DNA of 8,713 nt from a bacterium (GCA_021824385.1 JAKAKU010000133.1:1-8713), one strand, 5' to 3'; positions 1-6,815 are shown, counted from the stretch's first letter. The notes: generated by a model from the letters alone, not told the origin. Made by a program: numbers and translations.

Positions 1-28
1 AACTCATAATTATCTAAACTAAGAGAGC

Positions 29-34
29 ATTATA
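29..34 (-). promoter_or_regulatory. Possible -10 box for a leftward gene beyond the left edge
   Basis: The minus strand carries a perfect TATAAT hexamer here. Transcription would start near position 22 and run off the left edge. The region 17 nt upstream (CCTTCG at 57-52) is a poor -35 match, so support rests on the -10 box and on the leftward direction of the neighbouring small gene. The stretch 1-91 has no visible gene of its own and no clear hairpin. Confidence 0.3.
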
Positions 35-91
35 GCATCAAAAATCATACACGAAGGATTAAATGTTGGATATAAGAGTAAATATTTAATG

Positions 92-277
92 TTAACTCTT
101 CCCCGCCAAACCTTTAATGATGTCTACAAGAAGTCGAACAATTGCGTTGACAGCAATTCCAATCCATCCAAAGATCATACGAATAATTTTTACCAACTGG
201 TACTGAGAAGTTTTTATATACCTATTGTCACCAATTCCCCCTGGGGTATTGGCTGCTGTTTGCATAAATGTATCCAT
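92..277 (-). CDS. Small putative membrane protein, unrecognised family
   Basis: A 61-residue open frame starts at ATG 277 and ends in TAA. Residues 1-25 are polar and include a Thr-Pro-Gly-Gly-Ile-Gly stretch. Residues 27-58 are mostly hydrophobic with spaced Lys, Arg and Asp, including IIRMIFGWIGIAVNAIVRLL. This could be one membrane helix or an amphipathic membrane-lying helix. I recognise no family. The GTG at 292 in the same frame lies inside the tRNA gene, so the ATG is the better start; a second ATG lies four codons in. No ribosome binding site is visible. The start is only 6 nt past the tRNA-Val 3' end, so the gene is probably read from the tRNA promoter. It could be a chance frame, but its uninterrupted hydrophobic pattern and position favour a real gene. 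Confidence 0.55.
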   Translation of the reverse strand: MDTFMQTAANTPGGIGDNRYIKTSQYQLVKIIRMIFGWIGIAVNAIVRLLVDIIKGLAGKS

Positions 278-283
278 AGTAGG

Positions 284-357
284 TGGTCGCACCTGGATTC
301 GAACCAGGGACCTTTCGAATGTGAATCGAACGCTCTAACCAACTGAGCTATGCGACC
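284..357 (-). tRNA. tRNA-Val, anticodon CAC
   Basis: The minus strand folds into a full cloverleaf. The acceptor stem GGTCGCA pairs perfectly with TGCGACC. The D arm is GCTC/GAGC with loop AGTTGGTTA. The anticodon stem TTCGA/TCGAA closes loop TTCACAT, giving anticodon CAC, which reads the valine codon GTG. The variable loop has 5 nt, and the T arm CCTGG/CCAGG carries TTCGAAT. The discriminator is A, followed by CCT, so CCA is not encoded and must be added after transcription. Position 1 of the transcript is at 357. The gene is divergent from lepB and is closely followed by a small protein gene. Confidence 0.96.
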
Positions 358-369
358 TGATTGTATCAG

Positions 370-378
370 ATTATACCA
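370..378 (-). promoter_or_regulatory. Extended -10 promoter of tRNA-Val
   Basis: The minus strand reads TGGTATAAT, a perfect TATAAT box with the extended TGn element. The predicted start near 363 is about 6 nt before the mature tRNA 5' end at 357. No good -35 box is seen at normal spacing, which fits an extended -10 promoter. It lies in the same 60-bp gap as the lepB promoter on the other strand. Confidence 0.65.
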
Positions 379-379
379 C

Positions 380-409
380 TTGTCTACTAGAGGTTTATAC
401 CGATACAAT
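380..409 (+). promoter_or_regulatory. Promoter of lepB, giving a nearly leaderless mRNA
   Basis: TTGTCT (380-385) and TACAAT (404-409) are separated by 18 nt, matching the sigma70 pattern at 4/6 and 5/6. The expected start is about position 416, only 1-2 nt before the lepB ATG at 418. The mRNA would be leaderless or nearly so, consistent with the lack of a Shine-Dalgarno sequence. Confidence 0.5.
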
Positions 410-417
410 AACGTATT

Positions 418-966
418 ATGCAGAAGCTGGGTTCTTTTTTCTTTGAAATACTTCAAACGCTTGTTTTTGCCATATCTATTTTTTTGTTTGTGTACCTACT
501 TCTTCTTCAACCCCACAAAATTAAGGGGAGTTCTATGGAGCCAAATTTTCATGACGGTGAGTACTTGTTAACCGACAAAATCAGCTACCGACTGCACACT
601 CCCGAGCGGGGCGATGTTATTGTGTTTAAGGCTCCACCAGATTATGTAGACGAATTTATTAAGCGAATTATAGGTATACCTGGAGACACTGTTTCTGTCA
701 AAAATTCAAAGGTTTTTGTGAACGGCAGAGAGATACCGGAGGCATATATTCCTGCTGAATATCACACCTATGCAGGTCGGTTTGCAGATGAAGGGGCAGT
801 TCTAACCGTTCCTGCTGATGAATACTTTGTGCTTGGGGATAATCGTGAACATTCACTCGATTCCAGAAATATTGGCTTTATTGGAAAAGATAAAATTACA
901 GGCAGAGCATGGCTTATCTACTGGCCTGTCAACAAAGCAGGAATTGTTAAAAACCCCAACAAGTAA
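418..966 (+). CDS. lepB: Signal peptidase I
   Basis: Type I signal peptidase (family S26), which cleaves signal peptides from exported proteins on the outer face of the cytoplasmic membrane. The 182-residue protein has one N-terminal membrane segment (about residues 8-30). Box B follows as GSSMEPNF, with nucleophile Ser39 just before Met40. RGDVIVFK (64-71) matches box C. The catalytic Lys82 is in KRIIGIPGD (82-90). Box E is GDNREHSLDSRNIG (140-153). All catalytic landmarks are present. The length suits the short single-anchor bacterial forms, as opposed to the longer E. coli type with two anchors. The ATG at 418 places the membrane anchor normally; there is no ribosome binding site and a promoter lies immediately upstream. 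The gene is divergent from tRNA-Val and followed by an unknown membrane protein. Confidence 0.95.
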   Translation: MQKLGSFFFEILQTLVFAISIFLFVYLLLLQPHKIKGSSMEPNFHDGEYLLTDKISYRLHTPERGDVIVFKAPPDYVDEFIKRIIGIPGDTVSVKNSKVFVNGREIPEAYIPAEYHTYAGRFADEGAVLTVPADEYFVLGDNREHSLDSRNIGFIGKDKITGRAWLIYWPVNKAGIVKNPNK

Positions 967-973
967 TTATCAT

Positions 974-1002
974 TTGACTTCATTTTTGGAGCAAAGTAAA
1001 CT
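974..1002 (+). promoter_or_regulatory. Possible promoter of the small membrane protein gene at 1035
   Basis: TTGACT (974-979) is followed after exactly 17 nt by TAAACT (997-1002), matching the sigma70 consensus at 5/6 and 4/6. The start would be near 1009, leaving a leader of about 26 nt. The leader contains AAGGG (1021-1025), 9 nt before the ATG and one of the few Shine-Dalgarno-like sites in this window. Confidence 0.4.
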
Positions 1003-1034
1003 ATGAGTCTCGCATTAGTGAAGGGACGAGTGAG

Positions 1035-1349
1035 ATGTTATTCCGTAGGCAAGTACTTGTAACAGTTCGTGCTCGTATAATTGCAATAGTCGTAGCCACA
1101 GTCGTTGGAACGCTGATAGCGGTACTAATCGCAACGAGCCTATTTCCGATAGAAGTACGCACAAGGGCTACAAAAGCTCAAGACAATGTAACGTCAGAGA
1201 TTGGAAAGATAGACCTTATCGGAACATTTGATGAACACTACAAGGCCTTTCGAGTTCGAGTCGACGACGGTCTGGGATACTTTACCTGCTTAGTGGTTAC
1301 TTCGAAAAATGAGAATAACACGGGCCCAGTATCACTGAGTTGTAAATAA
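1035..1349 (+). CDS. Hypothetical single-pass membrane protein
   Basis: A 104-residue protein I do not recognise. The N terminus is Arg-rich (Arg4, Arg5, Arg12, Arg14), followed by a strong hydrophobic segment at about residues 15-37. This predicts an N-in anchor or uncleaved signal sequence with the rest outside the membrane. The outer part (38-104) is polar, and its last third looks beta-rich. Two cysteines, Cys85 and Cys103, could form a disulfide. Start choice is supported by AAGGG 9 nt upstream and a possible promoter at 974-1002. An intrinsic terminator lies 13 nt after the stop, so this is the last gene of the rightward unit. Its closeness to lepB suggests a role at the cell surface, but nothing shows a specific function. 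Confidence 0.7.
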   Translation: MLFRRQVLVTVRARIIAIVVATVVGTLIAVLIATSLFPIEVRTRATKAQDNVTSEIGKIDLIGTFDEHYKAFRVRVDDGLGYFTCLVVTSKNENNTGPVSLSCK

Positions 1350-1362
1350 AATTGATTCGGAT

Positions 1363-1393
1363 GGGAGTAGCTTTATGGCTACTCTCTTTTTTT
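1363..1393 (+). terminator. Intrinsic terminator of the rightward unit
   Basis: A 9-bp stem pairs 1363-1371 (GGGAGTAGC) with 1378-1386, with one G-U pair, around the 6-nt loop TTTATG. Seven Ts follow at 1387-1393. It lies between the converging unknown gene and parB. On the minus strand no T run follows the hairpin directly, so it would be a weak terminator for parB. Confidence 0.88.
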
Positions 1394-1405
1394 GTCATGA
1401 AAGCC

Positions 1406-2257
1406 TTATGCGGCCTTACCAGTAATTGAAGAATAGATCTTTTGAAGTTTTTGATCGGTTTCTTCTAAACTGCCATAAAATGTAAACACAACTTTTGTTT
1501 GACGTTTGCTGCGTGAAAGCTTGACTTCAGTTGATTTAGGATCTTCTTCAGCTGAGAAACGAAGTGTATTCTCAAGCTCCGTTTTCATTTTGTCCATGTC
1601 TTCTGACACAATGTGGAGATCATCAGTTCTTGTTTTTGGCTTAATTGCCTGATTGCTCTTAGCCTTCATGCGTCTTGCAAGCTCCTCTGCCCTGCGAACT
1701 GATGCACTTTCTCGAAGAACCTGTTTATACGCCTCTATAATGAGTGCAGGGTCATCAATAGAAGACAACGCTCGTGCGTGACCTTCTGAAATAAGACCAG
1801 ACAAAAGACCATCCTTTAAAGCATCCGGAAGCATCAGGAGTCGCATAGAATTACTGACATACGCAACAGATTTTCCAATACGAACGGCAACCTCACTGGT
1901 CGTGAGAGTAAATTCATTCATGAGTCGCTCAAAGCCCTTAGCACGATCGAGGGCATTTAGGTCAACCCGTTGTACATTTTCCACAATTGCCATTTCAAGC
2001 ATTCCTTTTGGAGTTGTTTCACGAACAATTGCGGGCGCATGGGTGAGACCGGCAAGCTTACTTGCACGCCATCTGCGTTCACCTGCGATGATTTGATAGC
2101 CTGCAGGGGTACGTGCAATAACGAGTGGTTCAAGTACGCCGTGTTCTTTGATGGAGTCTACAAGATCGACTAAACTTTCGGGGGTAATAATTCCACGCGG
2201 TTGAAGCGGGTTTGGTTGGAGTTCTTCTAATGCAATCTGAATAATTTCTTCTGCCAT
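1406..2257 (-). CDS. parB: Chromosome partitioning protein ParB (Spo0J/Noc family)
   Basis: ParB loads at parS sites as a CTP-dependent DNA clamp and works with ParA in origin segregation. The 283-residue protein has the N-terminal ParB/Srx domain with LQPNPLQPR (13-21). The CTP-binding box is GERRWRAS (59-66), followed by ENVQRVDLNALDRA (93-106). A helix-turn-helix lies at about 117-140, then ISEGHARAL (156-164). A basic linker leads to a C-terminal dimerisation segment (TKVVFTFYGSLEETDQKLQKI). ATG 2257 is chosen; a TTG two codons upstream is in frame but less likely. No ribosome binding site is seen. The gene is 29 nt after rpmA and is probably part of the ileS-rodA-rplU-rpmA string. No parA lies alongside in this window, which is unusual for parAB pairs. 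A parS-like half-site lies inside the gene. Confidence 0.93.
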   Translation of the reverse strand: MAEEIIQIALEELQPNPLQPRGIITPESLVDLVDSIKEHGVLEPLVIARTPAGYQIIAGERRWRASKLAGLTHAPAIVRETTPKGMLEMAIVENVQRVDLNALDRAKGFERLMNEFTLTTSEVAVRIGKSVAYVSNSMRLLMLPDALKDGLLSGLISEGHARALSSIDDPALIIEAYKQVLRESASVRRAEELARRMKAKSNQAIKPKTRTDDLHIVSEDMDKMKTELENTLRFSAEEDPKSTEVKLSRSKRQTKVVFTFYGSLEETDQKLQKIYSSITGKAA

Positions 2258-2286
2258 GGACAAGTTAATTTACTAACACAAAAAAC

Positions 2287-2532
2287 TTAAACTATTGAGA
2301 CAAACTTTCGTCCCAATTTTTTACTAAAAGTTACTAAGCCTGCTGATACTGCATACAACGTGTGATCTCGACCAACTTTTACATTCTTTCCAGCATGAAA
2401 TACGGTGCCGCGCTGTCGAACTAAAATTTCTCCACTTGCGACGGTTTCTTTGTGCATCCGCTTTACCCCGAGCCTTTTACCGGCGGGGCTTACGTGCTGC
2501 TTTGTTTTTCCTGCTGCTTTATGTGTTGACAT
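2287..2532 (-). CDS. rpmA: 50S ribosomal protein L27
   Basis: L27 sits near the peptidyl-transferase centre of the large subunit, with its N-terminal tail reaching towards tRNA. The 81-residue product shows the family core GKRLGVKRM, then GEILVRQRGTVFHAGKNV and GRDHTLYAV. It is slightly shorter than the usual 85 or so residues. The N-terminal tail MSTHKAAGKTKQHVSPA is missing much of the Gly/Ser/Asn-rich stretch seen in common bacterial L27. No cleavable N-terminal extension of the Firmicutes type is present. It lies 81 nt downstream of rplU, the usual partner, and 29 nt upstream of parB. No ribosome binding site is visible; a possible internal promoter (2544-2572) would give a very short leader. 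Confidence 0.97.
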   Translation of the reverse strand: MSTHKAAGKTKQHVSPAGKRLGVKRMHKETVASGEILVRQRGTVFHAGKNVKVGRDHTLYAVSAGLVTFSKKLGRKFVSIV

Positions 2533-2543
2533 AGTATATTTTT

Positions 2544-2572
2544 AGAGTAATAAAGTTTTTCACGGGTGTCAA
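2544..2572 (-). promoter_or_regulatory. Possible internal promoter before rpmA
   Basis: The minus strand has a perfect -35 box TTGACA (2572-2567), a 17-nt spacer, and TACTCT (2549-2544), a weak 3/6 -10 box. The start would be about 4-5 nt before the rpmA ATG, again an almost leaderless message. Support comes from the exact -35 and its spacing in an 81-nt gap that otherwise holds nothing. Confidence 0.4.
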
Positions 2573-2613
2573 GAGTATCTTTCTTTATAGTTTGATACAG
2601 TTAACAATTACTA

Positions 2614-2910
2614 TTATGCAATGCTCTCAACGTGAATTTGAGAATATTGAGGTCGTGATCCGATGGTTTTGCGATAACGGGATTTTGCTTTATATTTAAA
2701 AACTCGAATCTTTTCTCCTTTTACCAACGGTTCAGTCAATTTGAGGCTAACTTTGTGTGACTTTACGAGTGGGGTTCCCAACTGAACTTTCTCTCCATCC
2801 ACGACAAGAAGAACTTCGTATTGAAAGTCCTCGGCCTTTGGAACCAGAAAATCCTGGCCTTCTTCGACTCGATATTGGTGCCCTTGGGTTCGAACTACAG
2901 CGTATTTCAT
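2614..2910 (-). CDS. rplU: 50S ribosomal protein L21
   Basis: L21 binds 23S rRNA in the large subunit. The 98-residue protein begins MKYAVVRTQGHQYRVEEGQ, matching the family N terminus (YAVIkTGGKQYkV). It continues with VLLVVDGEKVQLGTPLV and ends with KIRVFKYKAKSRYRKTIG, the family RNA-binding signature. Its length is close to the usual 100-105 residues. It starts 8 nt after the rodA stop and precedes rpmA, the standard L21-L27 order. No ribosome binding site is seen upstream of ATG 2910, but a plausible promoter inside the end of rodA would supply its own transcript. Confidence 0.96.
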   Translation of the reverse strand: MKYAVVRTQGHQYRVEEGQDFLVPKAEDFQYEVLLVVDGEKVQLGTPLVKSHKVSLKLTEPLVKGEKIRVFKYKAKSRYRKTIGSRPQYSQIHVESIA

Positions 2911-2918
2911 ATTCAGCG

Positions 2919-3980
2919 TTATATGGATTGTATTTTACCTGAAACCCGGCCCGCTTGCAAGGTAAGAGCCAAAAGAATGGCTGTGGACAAAAGAGACGAC
3001 CCTCCGTATGAAACAAGCGGCAGGGGAATACCGGTAATTGGAAGCATTCCCATGTTCATTCCGATATGAACAAAAATTTGCAAAAAGAAGCTGGCAAATA
3101 CTCCTGAAATATATGCTTTCCGAGTTGGTGAGCTTGTTTTATCCAAAAAAGTAATAAACCGAAGAAGAATTGCAAAAAGTGAAAGTAAGCAAATGGCCGA
3201 CCCCACGAATCCGAGCTCTTCTGAAATTGCCGCAAACATAAAGTCTGTATGTTTTTCAGGCAAAAATGAGAGCTGTGTTTGAATTCCATTCCCCAAGCCC
3301 CGCCCTGAAAACATTCCAGATCCTACAGCAATCACCGACTGAATTGAGTTATACCCCTGCCCCATTGGATCACTTCCTGGAGACAAAATAGAATACACCC
3401 GGTCTTTTTGATATGGAGCAAGAAAGGACCATAAAATTGGTGACATAATTGCAAAAAACACGATCGCATAGACGTAGTATTTTCGTGAGATATTCAGTGA
3501 AAAAATTACTCCTCCAAACCCCGCTAAGGTTAAAAGGGTTACTCCAAGTGACGGTTGTAAAAAAATAAGGATCAGCGGCAGTCCCATGAGAGGGACACTG
3601 AGGAGAAATCGTTTTAGGGTGAGGGTTCGCGAAGCAAAGAAATGCGCGAAAAACAAAATCAAAAATGGCCGTACGATTTCAGCAGGTTGTAAATTAAAGC
3701 TCCCTATAGGAATCCAACGAATGGTACCTCGTGTTACTTGGCCAATAACAATGGGGAGGATAAGCAACAGAATACTCCCTCCATATAAAAAACCAGAAAA
3801 CGCGCCCAATGTATCAAAGTCGGTATGTAAAAAAACAATAAAAAATATAATTGCAAACAAAATGTACACGTAATATTGGGGAAATACCTGTGGGGCAATT
3901 GAATGAAGCATAAGAAATCCGAGAAGCAAACAAAGGATAATCGGGGCAAAAACGATATCAAACAGGAACAGCTTTTTCAT
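2919..3980 (-). CDS. rodA: SEDS-family peptidoglycan polymerase (RodA/FtsW type)
   Basis: SEDS proteins polymerise glycan strands from lipid II in the cytoplasmic membrane, paired with a class B penicillin-binding protein. The 353-residue protein is almost entirely hydrophobic segments, about ten membrane helices. Family landmarks are GTIRWIPIGSFNLQPAEIVRP (near 85-105), the loop DPMGQGYNSIQSVIAVGSGMFSGRGLG, LPEKHTDFMFAAISEELGF with the predicted catalytic Asp246, and the C-terminal PLPLVSYGGSSLL. RodA is favoured over FtsW by the HTDF context and by length, but the assignment is not firm; ftsZ lies nearby. The usual QPDLG motif reads QPSLG, with Ser144 replacing Asp. The gene starts 6 nt after the ileS stop with no ribosome binding site, so translation may be coupled or leader-independent. 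Confidence 0.9.
   Translation of the reverse strand: MKKLFLFDIVFAPIILCLLLGFLMLHSIAPQVFPQYYVYILFAIIFFIVFLHTDFDTLGAFSGFLYGGSILLLILPIVIGQVTRGTIRWIPIGSFNLQPAEIVRPFLILFFAHFFASRTLTLKRFLLSVPLMGLPLILIFLQPSLGVTLLTLAGFGGVIFSLNISRKYYVYAIVFFAIMSPILWSFLAPYQKDRVYSILSPGSDPMGQGYNSIQSVIAVGSGMFSGRGLGNGIQTQLSFLPEKHTDFMFAAISEELGFVGSAICLLSLFAILLRFITFLDKTSSPTRKAYISGVFASFFLQIFVHIGMNMGMLPITGIPLPLVSYGGSSLLSTAILLALTLQAGRVSGKIQSI
2932..2960 (-). promoter_or_regulatory. Possible promoter of rplU inside the 3' end of rodA
   Basis: On the minus strand TTGCAA (2960-2955) and TAAAAT (2937-2932) are separated by 17 nt, matching the consensus at 4/6 and 5/6. The start would be near 2925, giving a leader of about 15 nt for rplU. 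This would let the ribosomal protein pair be made at higher levels than the upstream rodA and ileS. Confidence 0.42.
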
Positions 3981-3986
3981 GCATTG

Positions 3987-6815
3987 TTAAACCGGAGTTA
4001 CTTTAAACTCGCCTTTTGTGAGATTCCTAACCAAGGCTTCATTTTTTATAAATTCTTCGTATTCGTGAGGCCAGTCAGTGAGAGACACATCAACCAGTTG
4101 GTTTAGGTCGGTTTTCAGCTCTTTTCGCATTGACTGAATATCGCGAACAAGCTTTCGTGCTTCTCCTTTTTGTACATTAAGGTTATTCTCTGAAAATGCG
4201 GTATCCGTTGAAACTGCTTCAAAAACAGATGCTTCGCCTTTATAAATAAATTGTTCTACATTCGTTTCTTCTTGAAGAATACTCACGTATTCTGGCGAAA
4301 TTTCAGTTGGCCCACGGTACTCAAATTTCCTAACGGGGGTGCGAACCGGAACATTGTGTGCTTTTCTCTCCATATGAACAATTCCTGCCATATCTCGAAT
4401 CTGTTGCATTGAAATTTCCATAGAAATTTGTATTTCACTTTCGTCTAAAACAGGCCAGTTCTCTAGGTGAACTGAAGGCTCTCCCGTTAAGTTTCGATAC
4501 ATTTCCTCAGTGGTGAATGGAATTAACGGAGCAGTTAGTTTACAAAACGTGTTCAGAACATAAAAACAGGTTTCGTAAAAGTCATTTTTATCTTGGACGT
4601 TTTTTGCACTTGCACCAACGCGGTCACGGCTTCTCCTGATATACCAGTTTGACAAAATATCAACAAAACTCCGTGTCGACTCAACATATGAAATTGTGTC
4701 AAATGACTCAAGTGATTGAGTTACCTCTTTGGCGTAACTGGTAAGTTTGGATCGAATCCACAAATCGAGTACATTTTTAGACACCTCAAGTTTCATATTT
4801 GGATTCCATTCGTCGGAAAGTGCATAGGTTACAAAAAAGTTATACACATTCCAGAGAGTCAAAAGCGTTGTTTTTAGCTGATTTCGATAATGTTCCTCGG
4901 AAATAATCATATCCTCCCCCTTCATTACATTTCCTCCCAAAAGGTACAAACGAAGTGCATCTCCTCCGTATTTTGTGATCATCTCTTTTGGATCGGGATA
5001 ATTTCCAAAGTTTTTACTCATTTTGCGACCGTCAGTCCCAAGCACTACCCCCGTTACTGATACATTTTTGAAGGCCGGTGACTTGTAGAGCGCCGCTCCA
5101 ATAACATGAAGTACATAAAACCACGCTCGAATTTGCCCGGTGTATTCAACAATAAAGTCTGGAGGGAAAAAGTCTTCGAGCTTTTCTTCGGTATTGAATG
5201 GAAAATGTCGCTCAGCAAAAGATGCTGATCCTGCTTCAATCCAACTATCCAAGACTTCTGAAACACGGTGCATTTGTTTTCCACATTTTTCGCATGCAAA
5301 AGTAACCTCATCAATTTCTGGCTTATGAAGATCAGTTAACCTTTTACCAGATTTTTCCTCAATTTCCGATAGCGAACCAACAACTACCCGCTCCCCACAT
5401 TCACATTCCCAAACAGGTACTGGAGAACCCCAATAGCGGCTTCTACTGATGCACCAATCGGGAGCGGCCTCCATGCTTTTCAAAAACCTTCCGTACTTAA
5501 AGTGCTCTGGAAACCATGCTACCTTTTCGTTCGTCTCTTTCATCAGAGGCTTTAATTTTTGAACATCTACATACCATGCATTTTGTGGAGCGTAAAAAAG
5601 CCGTGTATGACAGCGCCAACAATTTGGAATTGTATGGGTATGAGACTCTTCTTTATACATAAGGCCGCGCTTCACCAAATCCTCATTTACCGCTTTGTTG
5701 GCCTTTAAGTAATACATTCCACCAAACTGTGGAACATTGTCTTTAATCGTGCCTTCTTCATCAACGTGCATCACGATTTGGATATGTTCCTTTTTCATGA
5801 CTTCTAAGTCTTCTTCTCCATAAGCGGCTATGGTTACAATGCCGGTGCCTTCTTCGGCTGTCACGAAGTCGGCAGGGATTATCACAAAAGCACGTTTTCC
5901 TTCGTCAATTTTAAAGTAGTCATAGTGTGCTTCAAAAGATTTTCCAACCAATTCTGTTCCTTTCATTTCTGAAACTATTTCGTAAGGAGTCTCAGTAAGC
6001 TTCGAAAGGGTCGTTTTTGCCAAAATATAATATTCACTCCCCTGTTTTACTTTTACGTAGGTAAGACTTGGGTTAACTGCAAGAGCGGGTGTTGCAATTT
6101 TATTCCATGGAGTTGTGGACCACGCGAGAAAATAGGTATCTTCCTCACCGACTACTTTATATTTATAGGTATTGGCCGGTTCTGTAATTTCTTTGTAATT
6201 ATCGGGGTCCATGGCAACTTCAAAATTAGAAATCGGAGTAGAACAATGAGGGCAATACAGTGAAACTCTGAGGCCTTTGTAAATAAAATCTTTTTCATAC
6301 ATTGACTTGAATACCCACAAAACACTTTCCATATAAGGCGTGTCCATGGTTTTGTATGCATTTTCAAAATCCACCCAGCGACCGATATGGTCAACATACC
6401 ATTCCCACTCTGAAGATACATCGGCTACATAGAGCTTACATTCATCAATAAACTTTTTGACACCAATCTTTTCTTCAATATCTTTTTTACGAGTAATGCC
6501 AAGCTTGGTTTCTACTTTGTTCTCAGCGGGGAGTCCGTGACAATCCCACCCCCACACACGCTCAACATGGTAACCTTGCATGGTTTTGAATCGGGGAAAG
6601 ACATCTTTGGGGATACTTGCCAATAGTGTTCCATAATGAGGAAGACCGGTTATAAATGGAGGTCCATCCAAAAAAGTCCATTTTTTTGTCTTTGGATTCT
6701 TAGCTACTGATTTTTCAAAAATGGTATTTTTCTTCCAATACTCAATCGTTTGCTGTTCCATTTTTGGAAAATCCGCGCTTGGGTTTACTGGTTGAAAGGC
6801 GTGTTTAGAGCTCAT
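3987..6815 (-). CDS. ileS: Isoleucyl-tRNA synthetase, eukaryote-like class with variant HIGH motif
   Basis: This enzyme charges tRNA-Ile with isoleucine using ATP and edits valine errors. The 942-residue protein starts at ATG 6815 (MSSKHAFQPVNP). The class I signature GLPHYGT (57-63) stands where HIGH is expected: His60 is present, but the second His is Thr63. WGWDCHGLPAE (88-98) fits the eukaryote-like type. CPHC (188-191) is a likely zinc ribbon. The CP1 editing domain carries AWSTTPWNKIATPAL (231-245) and EEGTGIVTIAAYGEEDL. Cys pairs in NCWRC, CECG and CEKCG suggest metal knuckles. The KMSKS loop is KMSKN (598-602). The anticodon-binding domain follows with LSNWYIRRSRDR. Length is normal. 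A GTG 15 codons upstream overlaps a hairpin and is rejected as start. The gene heads the rodA-rplU-rpmA-parB string. Confidence 0.96.
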   Translation of the reverse strand: MSSKHAFQPVNPSADFPKMEQQTIEYWKKNTIFEKSVAKNPKTKKWTFLDGPPFITGLPHYGTLLASIPKDVFPRFKTMQGYHVERVWGWDCHGLPAENKVETKLGITRKKDIEEKIGVKKFIDECKLYVADVSSEWEWYVDHIGRWVDFENAYKTMDTPYMESVLWVFKSMYEKDFIYKGLRVSLYCPHCSTPISNFEVAMDPDNYKEITEPANTYKYKVVGEEDTYFLAWSTTPWNKIATPALAVNPSLTYVKVKQGSEYYILAKTTLSKLTETPYEIVSEMKGTELVGKSFEAHYDYFKIDEGKRAFVIIPADFVTAEEGTGIVTIAAYGEEDLEVMKKEHIQIVMHVDEEGTIKDNVPQFGGMYYLKANKAVNEDLVKRGLMYKEESHTHTIPNCWRCHTRLFYAPQNAWYVDVQKLKPLMKETNEKVAWFPEHFKYGRFLKSMEAAPDWCISRSRYWGSPVPVWECECGERVVVGSLSEIEEKSGKRLTDLHKPEIDEVTFACEKCGKQMHRVSEVLDSWIEAGSASFAERHFPFNTEEKLEDFFPPDFIVEYTGQIRAWFYVLHVIGAALYKSPAFKNVSVTGVVLGTDGRKMSKNFGNYPDPKEMITKYGGDALRLYLLGGNVMKGEDMIISEEHYRNQLKTTLLTLWNVYNFFVTYALSDEWNPNMKLEVSKNVLDLWIRSKLTSYAKEVTQSLESFDTISYVESTRSFVDILSNWYIRRSRDRVGASAKNVQDKNDFYETCFYVLNTFCKLTAPLIPFTTEEMYRNLTGEPSVHLENWPVLDESEIQISMEISMQQIRDMAGIVHMERKAHNVPVRTPVRKFEYRGPTEISPEYVSILQEETNVEQFIYKGEASVFEAVSTDTAFSENNLNVQKGEARKLVRDIQSMRKELKTDLNQLVDVSLTDWPHEYEEFIKNEALVRNLTKGEFKVTPV

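Noticed and set aside
2258..2263. TTG start adding two residues to ParB
   Set aside because: The ATG two codons later is a stronger start and no signal favours the TTG.
2556..2571. parS-like site in the rplU-rpmA gap
   Set aside because: Only about 11 of 16 bases match and the palindrome is lost on one side. The bases also overlap a likely -35 box, which explains them better.
3586..3873. A 95-codon rightward frame opposite rodA
   Set aside because: It is the Arg/Lys/Asn-rich complement of hydrophobic membrane codons and has no independent support.
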